This document shows, one piece after another, positions 34,795 through 44,148 of a stretch of 64,000 bases of DNA; positions within the stretch are counted from its first letter, which is position 1; each line of letters opens with the position of its first letter. Position numbers and translations under genes: made by a program. Source of the DNA: a virus. Where the stretch lies: positions 62,001 through 126,000 of IMG/VR virus record IMGVR_UViG_3300035670_000030; one strand, written 5' to 3'. The notes beneath the pieces are model-generated. The model made no database searches and was not told the origin of the DNA. It saw only the letters and a list, made by a program, of their open reading frames with translations.

Positions 34795-37700
34795 TTAACC
34801 TCCCCTTGCCTCTCTTGGTGTTATATTTGACGAGGCTTTAGGTGGAACTTTTTGACCAAGAGCAACTCTAACTTTTTCAATAATAGTTGGAATTGCATTT
34901 TGAACGGCCTCACCAACAGCGGCAGCGATATCTCCACCACCCTGTGCTTGAACAGTTACATTTACTGGAGCGCTAGTTGTTGTTTGTATATTAGGTTGTG
35001 CACCAGTATTCGTATTTGCATTATTAGTTTGAGTTGCATTCGCAGTTTCAAAACTTGTTTGTAGATTAGCAATTATATTTCTTAAACTTTCAATTCCACC
35101 AGTTAAATTATTTAATGCTCCTGTATTAGTATTTAAAGCCGCTTCTTGTTGAGCGAACATTTCAGGTTTTTCTTGTACTGGTTTATTAATATTTCCTGTC
35201 GTTGTTTGAGGATTTTTATTAAATAACCTATCAAGGACAGCATCAACATCATTTGATCTTTTACCATTGATTCCTGGAGAAATTAATATGTCATTAAGTA
35301 TACTATTCGTAGTATTAATTGCTTCAACTGTCGGCTCATTACCTTCAGTTGTAATTCTTTCTCTAGCAAGTTTAGCAACTTCATCAAGAATTATTTTTGC
35401 TTCTGGTGTTTGAGCGCCCATCTGAACAGCTCTTTCTTTTAAAGCTTGTAAAACAGGGTCTTGATATTTTTTAGTAATAGCTTCAAACTGTGTTTCGTCT
35501 AAAGCCCCAGTTTGTCTAGCAACTTGTAATTGTGCAATAGTTTTAAGCCCACCAAGTTCTGGAATTGTTTGAAGTGCAGCATTAATTTCATCTCTAACAA
35601 TTTGAGGTGTTTCACTTGATTTTGCTACAGTCTGCAATTCTGTAACCTGTCTTCTTAAAAATTCTTCAACACCAGCAATCCCAGCTTGATATGCTTTACC
35701 TGTGGGGTCGGGAGTATACCCAGTAAAAGATTGTAAATTTCCGATAAGTTTTAAAGCTTCTCTACCAAATTCTGGAGCCATTTCTTGGCGCGCTCTTTGA
35801 GCCGCTCCATATTGATATCTAAAATCATTTGTCCCTTGTCTATAATCGAAACGAAAATCTACTTGTTGACCTTGAAATTGATCAAAAGCTTTTGTTGATT
35901 CTAGAACTTTATCAAAAACACCTTGTCCTGGTTCTTTTGGATTAAGAAATTCATCTATTCCCCCACCAAAAGCTTGTGCTTGACTTATTTTTTGTATTAA
36001 AATTCTTTGTAATTGCTCCTTAGCTAATTTCTTAAATGATTGAACAGATTCTTGTTTTAAAAGTTTAATTTCAGAATTAACTTTTGAAGATTCTTCTTTT
36101 AATTGTGTGCTAATTTTAGTTCTTGTTTCTGCATTAACATTCGCATCTGCTAATTTACTATCAATTTGTGCTAATAAAGTTTCTAAATTAATTGTACCAG
36201 AACTTTGTAGATATTGATTGAGAACAGATTGCACTTCTTTAAATGCTCGCGTCTGTTGAAAAGCTTGTACTGATAGTTGATCATTTGTTTTAGTTATATC
36301 TTTGGATGTTCCGTCTTGTCTTGCTCCACCAATTGTTTCTCCAGTAGCATCTTTAAAAGCATCATTAATAGAAGAATTGATTGTATCTACAAAACTAAAT
36401 TTAATATTTTCAATTCCTTCAATCTGAGATTGAGCGATACCCGCAATTTGCTCTCTCAATGCGAAAGCTTCTGCTAATGGGGCTTCCGGACCAACAATTG
36501 TAGCAGCTGTTTCAGTTTTTCTTGTAAACCTATCTGCAAAAATCTCTTGTCTAGCGAATTGTTCCCTAGATCTTGCTAATTTTCTTTCTGATTCTGCCGC
36601 GAATTGTGCGACTCTTATATTTCTTTCTAAGTTTTCTATAATTTTAGCGGTTGCTTCTGTAGCGGCTTTTTTCTTTACCGCTTCGTCTTGAGTTGCCGCT
36701 GCTAATTCATCAGCAGCTGTTTTAGCGTTTTTAGCTTTTTCTGTATTTTGTATAAAACTTTGTCCAAGATCACCTACCACATTTTGGAAATCTTGAGCAT
36801 TATTATTAGCCTGAGCAATAAACTGAGCAACAATATCAGCTTTGCCTTCTTGTTCGGGAATAACCTTATTTAATAATGCTTCTAATGCTCCAACATCTCC
36901 AGTTTGAATTTGATTAAGCTGTTTAACAAAATCTATACCACCAGCTTTTTGTAAAGCATCAATAGCATCCTGTCCAGTTCTTCCTTGTGTAACCGCTTGT
37001 CCAAAAACAGACATATTTGTTCTACTAGCTTGTGTTCCAACACCAGTCTCGCTTGGTAAATAATAATCTATATAATCTTGCAATGATGGGCCATTTAGAG
37101 CCTTTGAAAATTCACTAATTGCTCCAATACCAGTATAGTTTAATACACCAGCTGCATTTCTAAGAAAGTTTCTAGATTCTACATCTCCAGTTACTTGCCC
37201 TAAATCTGCAGCTGCTTCTCTTGATTGTAATTCAGCAGTTTTTTCTGCAAGAACTTTTGCATACTCTGTTTCTAATTGTCCTGTTTTTGCTGCCGCAGAT
37301 AAACGTTTTTGATCTTCGGCAGAAAGACCAGACAATATTTTAGCATATTCTTCTGAAGCTTTATTTATTACTTCTTGAGAAGTGCTTGGATCTTCAAGTC
37401 CTTGTTGTAATGTTTCAAAAGACGCTAATAATTTTGCCCCAGAATCACTAAATTTTGTTAATTCTTCTCCAGCTTTTTTTGCTGATTGTGATAATTCTGG
37501 AAAATCTGAAGCAAATGAAGATACAATTTTTGGTATTGTTAATAATGACCCAACTACAGTACCCACTGCAGCTCCAACTGGTCCAAATACAGCACCTGTT
37601 CCAGCAAAACCAGCTATCTCACCAGCAGCACTAACAACTTCTCCACCTCTTCTTGCTCCAGCTGTTTCTTGGCCAATTATATTTTTAAGTGTTTCAGCGA

Positions 37701-40700
37701 TAATGGGACCGCCAAGAGCAAGGGCGAAGCCTCCTGCTTGACCAGCAGCCCCTAATCTTTGCCCAGCTGTTCCTGCTTGAGCTTTTTTGACTTGATTTCT
37801 AGCGGCTCGAATTTCATCTGCACTTTGTTTTCTAGAAGCTCTAAAAGCTGCTGGAGAATCGTAATTAATATTGGCTTTTGCTTGTTCTCTAGCATTTGCT
37901 AAATTAACTTTCGCACTATTAACATTAGATCTTGTTAGTTCGGCTAAAGATTGTTTATACTGTTGACCAGCCCCTTGCAAACCAAAAGCTAGAAATCCTA
38001 ATTGTGTTACTACTGCTGTTACAGCCGTAGCTAAATCTGAACCTTGAACGTCTTGATCTGCAAGTGCGAAATTAGGAATATAACCACTAGCAAAACCTTT
38101 ACTACGCATTGCGCTTTTTCTTGCGCTTTTTGTTGGCTCATCACGTTTATTAAATACTCCAATACCCATTGGATTTACGCTTGTTAAGGCTTTTTCTTGT
38201 GCAAGATAAATTTGGTTTTTCGGAATACCAGCTGCTCGCTCTCGACTAACTGCGTCTTGAAGAGCCGCAAAATTTGGTATATAGCCAGAAGCTTTTCCAC
38301 GAAAGCCTCTTGTTAAACCACGCTCACGTAATTCTCTTCCAGTTAAACCTCTTTTTACTTTTGCTCCCCCAAACCCAAATTCTTCTCTTAATATTTTTTT
38401 TCTAAAACTTGTTACAGAATCTCCGCCAGTTGTTGCTTTAAAATCCGCTTTTACAATACCACCAATTCCAAATAAGCTTTGAATTTTTTCTATTCCTTTT
38501 CCAGCGCGAACATCAAAATCACCAGCTCCAGTATTAGATCTAGCAGCTTCATAACCTAGAGCTGTAGTTATTCCAACTTCAAAGGCCGCGCCAATTGCAC
38601 TTAAAATAGCACCTTTAGCGCCTTTAGCAGATTGAAATCCTTTTTCTAAATCAGATGGAGAAATTGGTTTTCCTGGGGGCGCTAATTTTTTAGTATAACT
38701 TGCGGTTCTATTTAAAACACTTTGATATATTTGATTTTCTAATTTATTACTAGCTTCAGCTTCTCCAATTAATTTTGGCCCATAAGCTGTTTGTGGTGGA
38801 AATATATATTTAATGTTATTTGCTGTATCAGTAACTACGCCACCAGGAATTGGCTTATCAGGTGTTGATAATCTACCAGGAGCAGTAGAAGGAATTAGAT
38901 ATCCATATTTTTTAGCTCCCGATACTATTACTTCTTTAGCAGTTTGAGTACCTTTTTGAAAATTAGGAATAAATCCTTTGCCGTAAGTTGGAATTACTGC
39001 CGAATCTCCGTTTTTACCAAAATTAGTAATCTCAATCTCACGATTGTTTTTTATAAACTTTTTACCATCAATCGTTCCTTTGCTCATTTGAGCTTTAGGA
39101 TTTTTTGCTCCTAAAGTTCTAGCTAATAGTTCTTCACGAGCAAAATCATCTTTGGCAAAATTTGGAATATAACCAGTAGCTCTTCCTGGTCTTCCAGTAG
39201 GTACAACTGGGACACCACCAGAAACACGAACGCCAGCTCCAGCAAAAGCTTTTGAAATTTGTGTTGCGATAACAGCTTGTTTTTGTAGTTCAACAGTTTG
39301 TTGTTGCAAATTAGCTAATAATTGATTAGCGGCAGCATTTAGACCTTTTTCACCTTGTAAAGCAAGCTGTAATAATTTGGGATTATTCGATAAAATTTGG
39401 TTAATACTTGCTTGTAAATCTCTTTGCTGTGTTGCCGCAGTGTTTAAACCTAAAAGTTGTTTAACACTTCCAGTAGCAAAACTTGCTAAATCTTTAAATA
39501 ATTTTAATAAAACGCCACCAATTAATACCAAACCTGGACCAGCAATAAATTGGCCTAATCCGTCTAGAATTCCTCTACCTAGTACAGTACCGAATCCTTG
39601 AGCATCACTTTCGTTAAATCCTGCAAGTAATTGATTTGTCCCCCCAACCAATCTTTCAATAGATGGCCCAAATAATCTTTCACCGCCAACGGCAGCCAAT
39701 TGTCTTGCATTTTCTTGAAGAGCATTTAATTGAGCCGCATAAGTTTTATTTAATTCTTCATTTCTTCTAACAGCTTGGTCTGTAGCATTCGCAGAAACAT
39801 TTAAGGCATTATTATAAATCGAATATTCTTTTCCTAAATCAGCTAAAGCAGCTTTTAAAATGTTAATTTGGAATACGCCACCGACCTGTTCTGCAACATA
39901 TGCTTGTTGTTGTGATCCAAGAGTATCATAGACTCTACCCAAATCTTGAAGAAGTTGAATTGTTGATTTTATTTGTCCTCCAGCACCAACAGTCTCAACA
40001 CCCAAACTTTCTAATAAGCTTACAACCTTAGTTCTTTGCAATCTAGTAAAAATTGTTTTAAAAGAGTTACCAATAACAGCACCGCCACGAGCAGTTGTTT
40101 GTTGTGCAGCTGTAACAATAGCTATTAATTCATTTAATGAGACTCCTGATTGAGCAGCGCTACTACCAACACGGGCAACTGCGTCCGCAAGATCTGCAGA
40201 ACTAACAGCGAAAGCTGCATCTACAGTTGCAAATTTATTGACAACCTCAGTCGCACTAACAGCTTGGCTAGCAAATGAATTTACTGCCGCAGTAAGAGCT
40301 TCAACACTCTTAACCGTATCCAAACCACTCAAACGTGATAAAATAAGCGCTTCACTTGTTCTCTTAAGAGTTTCTTCTACACCAAGACCTTGACGAGAGA
40401 ATTCTGTTGCAGCTTCTGCTACAGCTTGAAAAGTTTGTCCTGTATTTCTAGCAATATTAAAAAGTTCTCCACCAAATTTTTGCAACTCTTTTGTTGAAAC
40501 ATTAAGAATAACATTGATATCTTGTAAAGACTTTTGGACTTCAACGACTGAAGTTAAAAGTGCTGTAAAAGCTCTTTCTACTCCAAATATAATACCAGCA
40601 CTTGCTCCGAAGGCAATAACACGAGCATTTGAAGCATCTAATGATTTATTAAATTCATTAACCTGTCCTGTAATCCGACCAAGAGGTTGATCGCCCTTAG

Positions 40701-40797
40701 TTTTTAAATTAATATTATATACCTTATTGACAGTCTTTTGTATATCCCTGTCTAAACGCCTAGTATCTCCACCAATATCTAAATTAATAGCAGCCAT
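34795..40797 (-). CDS. Tail tape measure protein with GYIPNF repeats and nuclease-like insert
   Basis: 2000 residues. The N-terminal 350 residues are TP901-type tape measure: KSLQDINVILNV, ARGGAVIGNSFKTIFTRLQR (238-257), VAEQVGGVFQINILKAAL (301-318). Four GYIPNF-type repeats occur at 542, 608, 838 and 905. Between repeats 2 and 3 lies an insert with F-E740, GDFDV (759-763) and ADFK787, the order E...D...DxK of PD-(D/E)xK nucleases. Residues about 1085-1130 are Gly-rich and hydrophobic. Coiled-coil-like Gln/Ala-rich helices follow, with an Asn/Thr-rich tail. At about 1.5 angstrom per residue the tail would be near 300 nm. Preceded by a GTGTAA box and AAAGGA. Confidence 0.93.
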   Translation of the reverse strand: MAAINLDIGGDTRRLDRDIQKTVNKVYNINLKTKGDQPLGRITGQVNEFNKSLDASNARVIAFGASAGIIFGVERAFTALLTSVVEVQKSLQDINVILNVSTKELQKFGGELFNIARNTGQTFQAVAEAATEFSRQGLGVEETLKRTSEALILSRLSGLDTVKSVEALTAAVNSFASQAVSATEVVNKFATVDAAFAVSSADLADAVARVGSSAAQSGVSLNELIAIVTAAQQTTARGGAVIGNSFKTIFTRLQRTKVVSLLESLGVETVGAGGQIKSTIQLLQDLGRVYDTLGSQQQAYVAEQVGGVFQINILKAALADLGKEYSIYNNALNVSANATDQAVRRNEELNKTYAAQLNALQENARQLAAVGGERLFGPSIERLVGGTNQLLAGFNESDAQGFGTVLGRGILDGLGQFIAGPGLVLIGGVLLKLFKDLASFATGSVKQLLGLNTAATQQRDLQASINQILSNNPKLLQLALQGEKGLNAAANQLLANLQQQTVELQKQAVIATQISKAFAGAGVRVSGGVPVVPTGRPGRATGYIPNFAKDDFAREELLARTLGAKNPKAQMSKGTIDGKKFIKNNREIEITNFGKNGDSAVIPTYGKGFIPNFQKGTQTAKEVIVSGAKKYGYLIPSTAPGRLSTPDKPIPGGVVTDTANNIKYIFPPQTAYGPKLIGEAEASNKLENQIYQSVLNRTASYTKKLAPPGKPISPSDLEKGFQSAKGAKGAILSAIGAAFEVGITTALGYEAARSNTGAGDFDVRAGKGIEKIQSLFGIGGIVKADFKATTGGDSVTSFRKKILREEFGFGGAKVKRGLTGRELRERGLTRGFRGKASGYIPNFAALQDAVSRERAAGIPKNQIYLAQEKALTSVNPMGIGVFNKRDEPTKSARKSAMRSKGFASGYIPNFALADQDVQGSDLATAVTAVVTQLGFLAFGLQGAGQQYKQSLAELTRSNVNSAKVNLANAREQAKANINYDSPAAFRASRKQSADEIRAARNQVKKAQAGTAGQRLGAAGQAGGFALALGGPIIAETLKNIIGQETAGARRGGEVVSAAGEIAGFAGTGAVFGPVGAAVGTVVGSLLTIPKIVSSFASDFPELSQSAKKAGEELTKFSDSGAKLLASFETLQQGLEDPSTSQEVINKASEEYAKILSGLSAEDQKRLSAAAKTGQLETEYAKVLAEKTAELQSREAAADLGQVTGDVESRNFLRNAAGVLNYTGIGAISEFSKALNGPSLQDYIDYYLPSETGVGTQASRTNMSVFGQAVTQGRTGQDAIDALQKAGGIDFVKQLNQIQTGDVGALEALLNKVIPEQEGKADIVAQFIAQANNNAQDFQNVVGDLGQSFIQNTEKAKNAKTAADELAAATQDEAVKKKAATEATAKIIENLERNIRVAQFAAESERKLARSREQFARQEIFADRFTRKTETAATIVGPEAPLAEAFALREQIAGIAQSQIEGIENIKFSFVDTINSSINDAFKDATGETIGGARQDGTSKDITKTNDQLSVQAFQQTRAFKEVQSVLNQYLQSSGTINLETLLAQIDSKLADANVNAETRTKISTQLKEESSKVNSEIKLLKQESVQSFKKLAKEQLQRILIQKISQAQAFGGGIDEFLNPKEPGQGVFDKVLESTKAFDQFQGQQVDFRFDYRQGTNDFRYQYGAAQRARQEMAPEFGREALKLIGNLQSFTGYTPDPTGKAYQAGIAGVEEFLRRQVTELQTVAKSSETPQIVRDEINAALQTIPELGGLKTIAQLQVARQTGALDETQFEAITKKYQDPVLQALKERAVQMGAQTPEAKIILDEVAKLARERITTEGNEPTVEAINTTNSILNDILISPGINGKRSNDVDAVLDRLFNKNPQTTTGNINKPVQEKPEMFAQQEAALNTNTGALNNLTGGIESLRNIIANLQTSFETANATQTNNANTNTGAQPNIQTTTSAPVNVTVQAQGGGDIAAAVGEAVQNAIPTIIEKVRVALGQKVPPKASSNITPREARGG
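38068..39174 (-). repeat. Four GYIPNF repeats within the tape measure gene
   Basis: Copies at residues 542-547, 608-613 (GFIPNF), 838-843 and 905-910. Each is preceded by a small or basic residue and followed by Ala or Gln. The first two end a repeated unit with NNREIEITNFG and VIPTYGKGFIPNF. Such phrases recur in phage structural proteins without known function. Confidence 0.8.
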
Positions 40798-40827
40798 TAT
40801 ATTCCTTAATCCTTTATGTACAATTAA

Positions 40828-40833
40828 TTACAC
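40828..40833 (-). promoter_or_regulatory. GTGTAA late-promoter candidate
   Basis: Minus-strand AAATGTGTAATTAATTGT, 30 bases before the tape measure ATG, with AAAGGATTAAGG in between. It lies within the 39-base gap. Confidence 0.5.
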
Positions 40834-40836
40834 ATT

Positions 40837-41859
40837 TTAATTATTTTCGCGCGCTTTGAAATATTCTGATTTTTCAAGAACTCCACCTTTTTCTTTAGCT
40901 AGTTCTAATAGACTTTTACCATGTAATTTTTCGACTTTTACTCCAATTTTATCTAAATCATCTTTTGTTGCCCCGACAGGGCTTGTAACTAAATTGGAGC
41001 TACTAGTTTTAGACCTTTTATTTTTTGATTTAATACTTGTATCTTTTGATTGGTTATCAATCCACATTACAAGCTTTTCAGGATCATTTAATATATCATC
41101 GGGAACTGATTTTCCAGACTCATTGTAATTTTTTACAATATTCTTATACATTTTCCCATACAATAAAATATCTATTTGATATTTAGTACAACCAGTGGTT
41201 GCTTTGCCCCAAAAACTATAAGCGTCATCATTTAAATAAACTAAATTCTGAAAAAACCCTGTTGCAGCTACTTTCTTTATATTATCATGATTAAATATTT
41301 CTGAATACGTTTCAAAGGCATTTTTAATATTTTTTAAAGACTCCTCATTTAAATCATAATATTCATCCCTAGTAACGAAAAGCTTTTCAGTAAAAGTGGG
41401 ATTTTTATAAGTAAAAAATCTCAATAATTCTTCGGTCAATTTACTATTAGCATAATCTTCTAAAGAATAACCAACAATTTCTCGACGTTCTTTTGTATAA
41501 GTAATTAAAATAGATTCATTTTGTTTTATTTGTTTATCTATTTCTATTCTTTGAGATGGGTATAATAATTTATCTCTTGTTTTAAATAAATTTTGAATGG
41601 TCTTTTTAAGAAAATTTATTTTAGACTCGTTTTCTGATGACCACCAACCATTTTTAATGGCTTCATTTAATTTATCAGATTCTGATTCCAGACCTTTTTT
41701 ACGTCCTTCTGATAAAAAAATATCGTAACTTGAATAAGTAGAAAAATGCTCTGCTAACGTTGGGTGTTTAAAATAAATTATAGAATTATTAACTATAGAT
41801 TGTGAAAATCCTTTACATATTTCACTATATATTCTTCCATATTCAGATTGTTTGTCCAC
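40837..41859 (-). CDS. Tail assembly chaperone-region protein (extension-like)
   Basis: 340 residues from GTG 41859, which follows the stop of the previous gene after one base in another frame. Mostly helical and charged, no family recognised. The segment between the tail tube and the tape measure is where tail assembly chaperones (lambda G/GT type) lie, and the long form there is often made by frameshift. Here no obvious slippery heptamer is seen near 41863-41880. A simple reinitiation at the GTG is as likely. Confidence 0.5.
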   Translation of the reverse strand: MDKQSEYGRIYSEICKGFSQSIVNNSIIYFKHPTLAEHFSTYSSYDIFLSEGRKKGLESESDKLNEAIKNGWWSSENESKINFLKKTIQNLFKTRDKLLYPSQRIEIDKQIKQNESILITYTKERREIVGYSLEDYANSKLTEELLRFFTYKNPTFTEKLFVTRDEYYDLNEESLKNIKNAFETYSEIFNHDNIKKVAATGFFQNLVYLNDDAYSFWGKATTGCTKYQIDILLYGKMYKNIVKNYNESGKSVPDDILNDPEKLVMWIDNQSKDTSIKSKNKRSKTSSSNLVTSPVGATKDDLDKIGVKVEKLHGKSLLELAKEKGGVLEKSEYFKARENN

Positions 41860-41860
41860 A

Positions 41861-42667
41861 TTATTCGGATTTGATTTCTTCTATAATAGAAATTTTTTCT
41901 TCAACTTTAATTTCTTCTACTTCAGTTTTTTGTTCTTTTTTATCTTGTTCTTGCGGTTCAATTTTATTCTCTTTTATAAAATTTTCATCAAAGATTTTAA
42001 AATCATCTACAGAATCAGCGCGCCCCAAAAACCAAAGAGTAATAAGATACATGAATCTACGAACAACACCTAGTAAAAACTCATATTTATTTTCTTCTTC
42101 TTCAAAACTATCATATTGAATTAATTTTTCTTCAAATGATTCACCTTTAAAAATAGGACTATATTCTTCAGCATTTTTTTCATAAGCTAAGTTCATTACC
42201 CACCATAAAATGGCTCTATTACGAGCTTTTGCTTCTGCGGTATTTTCAAAAATAGCAATTTGAGATGCTTCGAAATTTTGAATATCTTTTCTAATTTCAT
42301 CTAATTGGTCAATTAATTCTTTTGAACGTAATTTTTCAGCTTCAGTCCTATCTCCATCTCCTTTAATCAAAATAGATTGTAATTCAAATGATGAATCCCT
42401 AAATTTCAAAAGTAATTTACCATATTCTTCACGCTCTTGATCGCTAATACTACCACCGCCATTAGATAAAATGGTTCCCCATGCTGCTTTTGGTAAAACA
42501 CCAGCTTTAGCAAATCTTGAAGTTTCAGCCGCATAGAAAAGTTCGCCATCTTCACGTAAGCGACGATTTGGTTTTAATATTGCAAATTTTTTTGTGAGAG
42601 TATCTTGTGATCCGTCATCTTTTTTTATAACATTTTTAGCATCAAATTCGTATAACCATTTATTCAT
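41861..42667 (-). CDS. Putative tail assembly chaperone
   Basis: 268 residues. WLYEFDAKNVIKKDDGS opens; KPNRRLREDGELFYAAETSRFAKAGVLPKAAWG (about 30-62) is the most distinctive block; a hydrophobic segment FLLGVVRRFMYLITLWFLGRA lies at about 196-216; the last 45 residues are highly acidic Lys/Glu. By position (between tube and tape measure) it should assist tape measure folding or tube polymerisation. Family not certain. Confidence 0.5.
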   Translation of the reverse strand: MNKWLYEFDAKNVIKKDDGSQDTLTKKFAILKPNRRLREDGELFYAAETSRFAKAGVLPKAAWGTILSNGGGSISDQEREEYGKLLLKFRDSSFELQSILIKGDGDRTEAEKLRSKELIDQLDEIRKDIQNFEASQIAIFENTAEAKARNRAILWWVMNLAYEKNAEEYSPIFKGESFEEKLIQYDSFEEEENKYEFLLGVVRRFMYLITLWFLGRADSVDDFKIFDENFIKENKIEPQEQDKKEQKTEVEEIKVEEKISIIEEIKSE

Positions 42668-42676
42668 ATATTTATA

Positions 42677-42901
42677 TTATTTATCCTTTAATTTAAAATC
42701 AAAATTATCTAGTTCTTGTTCTATATTTCTATAACAATTATTGCCATAATCAAGAACACGCTTTCTTAATCTTTGGAATTCATCTTCTGTAATTTTGTCT
42801 TCGCTTTTAAGGTCTTCAAGAGTATATAAAAAACTTAAATAGAGTTTTTTAACGTCTCTATAAACGAATCCTTTAACAAGATCATTTAAATCAATATTCA
42901 T
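42677..42901 (-). CDS. Small acidic/helical protein upstream of chaperone gene
   Basis: 74 residues, helical: DLNDLVKGFVYRDVKKLYLSFLYTLEDLKSE. Sits after the tail-tube terminator with its own GTGTAA box and AAAGGATG site. A chaperone-cassette member by position; no family recognised. Confidence 0.55.
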   Translation of the reverse strand: MNIDLNDLVKGFVYRDVKKLYLSFLYTLEDLKSEDKITEDEFQRLRKRVLDYGNNCYRNIEQELDNFDFKLKDK

Positions 42902-42929
42902 CCTTTACAAACCTTTTGCCTATTTTAAA

Positions 42930-42935
42930 TTACAC
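42930..42935 (-). promoter_or_regulatory. GTGTAA late-promoter candidate
   Basis: Minus-strand ATGAAGTGTAATTTAAAATA lies 28 bases before the ATG at 42901, immediately downstream of the tail-tube terminator. Its place right after a terminator strengthens the case that it restarts transcription. Confidence 0.6.
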
Positions 42936-42940
42936 TTCAT

Positions 42941-42970
42941 AAAAAAAATGGGCACCCGAAGGTGCCCATT
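42941..42970 (-). terminator. Strong rho-independent terminator after the tail tube gene
   Basis: Perfect 10-base stem AATGGGCACC / GGTGCCCATT with a 4-base loop, followed on the minus strand by eight T (42948 to 42941). It lies 24 bases after the tail-tube stop. GC-rich stem in an AT-rich genome. Confidence 0.9.
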
Positions 42971-42993
42971 AAGTTTTATTTTTAATAAAATAA

Positions 42994-44097
42994 TTAAGCG
43001 GTAATGCTACCAGAGATAAAGATACCTTTTTCGATATCTTGAGGTCCAGAAAGCTGAACTTCATATGTTGCTGTCATTGTAGCATTATCACCAATTGCGC
43101 TTGAGAAGCTTTGTGAAACTAATTTAGCGCCTTTGAAAACATAAGCAATTGCTGTTGGTTTATTTACAGAACAACCTGGCTCTTTCATAAGAATTGTGAA
43201 ATTCTTTAATGTTTCACTACAAAGGATATCGGCTAAGTTACCATTTTTAAGGTCTCCTACTTCGGCATTAACTTCTAAAGTTGCTGTAACTGGGAAGTCA
43301 ATTTCACGAGAAAACGCAAAACGGTTTCCAAGTTTTTGAAGCGGGGTACGAGCGAGATCGAAAGAAAGTGTAAAATCTTGAACTTTCAAATCTGTTTCTT
43401 GGAAACCAATTGTACTATCAGCTGGAAGATTAAATACAATATCTCCAGGTTGTAATGCCGTTGGGATTCCAGCCCCAGTAATTGCCGTAGCCTGTGGCAA
43501 TTTGAAAAAGCTTCCTGTAATATTTAAGCCATCAACTGGGTTTACTGCTGGAATTACTTCGTTACCAGTAGCATTACCATATATACGGATATTTAAACCT
43601 TCAATTTCGATATCTGCTGTAGCAATTTCACCAACAGCAGCATTGACACTATATGAAGTTAAGAATCCGTTTCCGACACCAATAACACCAGTATTTGCGC
43701 CAGCATATAGAGCTGCATCATTACCTTCATCAGCAATTAAAAGATAATAATTTTTTTCGTCAGTGGCTTTTGTAAGTAAACCAGAAATACAAGAACGAAG
43801 ATTTGCTTCGGCAGTACCACTTGGATATACGTTTAATCCTAAAAATTTTTCATTTTGACCATTAGTTACATAATAAGAAAAACTAGCTGTTACATCTGGA
43901 TTTTCTGTTTCAATACGGTCAATAGCAGCTAAGTTACCAAACTGGTTAACGTCCGTGAAATTACGTGTAAAATCTTCGTCAAAATTTTGAACACGAGAAA
44001 GTTGTTTTACATCGTTTACACCAGTTTGCATTCCAGTCGCAGAAACTTGGCTTGCATAAAGAGCTAATACTTGATAAATTGTTCTATTTCTTGCCAT
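42994..44097 (-). CDS. Major tail tube protein
   Basis: 367 residues. N-terminal MARNRTIYQVLALYASQVSATG and a balanced, Gly/Ala/Thr-rich beta composition with few Lys; DFTLSFDLARTPLQKLGNRFAFSREIDFPVTATLEVNAEVGDL (about 247-290) is a strand-rich core, and the end ATYEVQLSGPQDIEKGIFISGSITA looks like a tube-protein C-arm. Codon use is cleaner than that of neighbours and a strong terminator follows, as expected for an abundant protein. No sheath gene is beside it, hence siphovirus-like. Confidence 0.75.
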   Translation of the reverse strand: MARNRTIYQVLALYASQVSATGMQTGVNDVKQLSRVQNFDEDFTRNFTDVNQFGNLAAIDRIETENPDVTASFSYYVTNGQNEKFLGLNVYPSGTAEANLRSCISGLLTKATDEKNYYLLIADEGNDAALYAGANTGVIGVGNGFLTSYSVNAAVGEIATADIEIEGLNIRIYGNATGNEVIPAVNPVDGLNITGSFFKLPQATAITGAGIPTALQPGDIVFNLPADSTIGFQETDLKVQDFTLSFDLARTPLQKLGNRFAFSREIDFPVTATLEVNAEVGDLKNGNLADILCSETLKNFTILMKEPGCSVNKPTAIAYVFKGAKLVSQSFSSAIGDNATMTATYEVQLSGPQDIEKGIFISGSITA

Positions 44098-44148
44098 ACT
44101 TATAATTACAGCTCATTTTTATTAAAGACACTAGTTATTTATTATTAA

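Noticed and set aside
37382-37741. 119-codon plus-strand frame within the tape measure gene
   Set aside because: Antisense shadow of an Ala/Gly-rich region; no start context and no recognisable domain.
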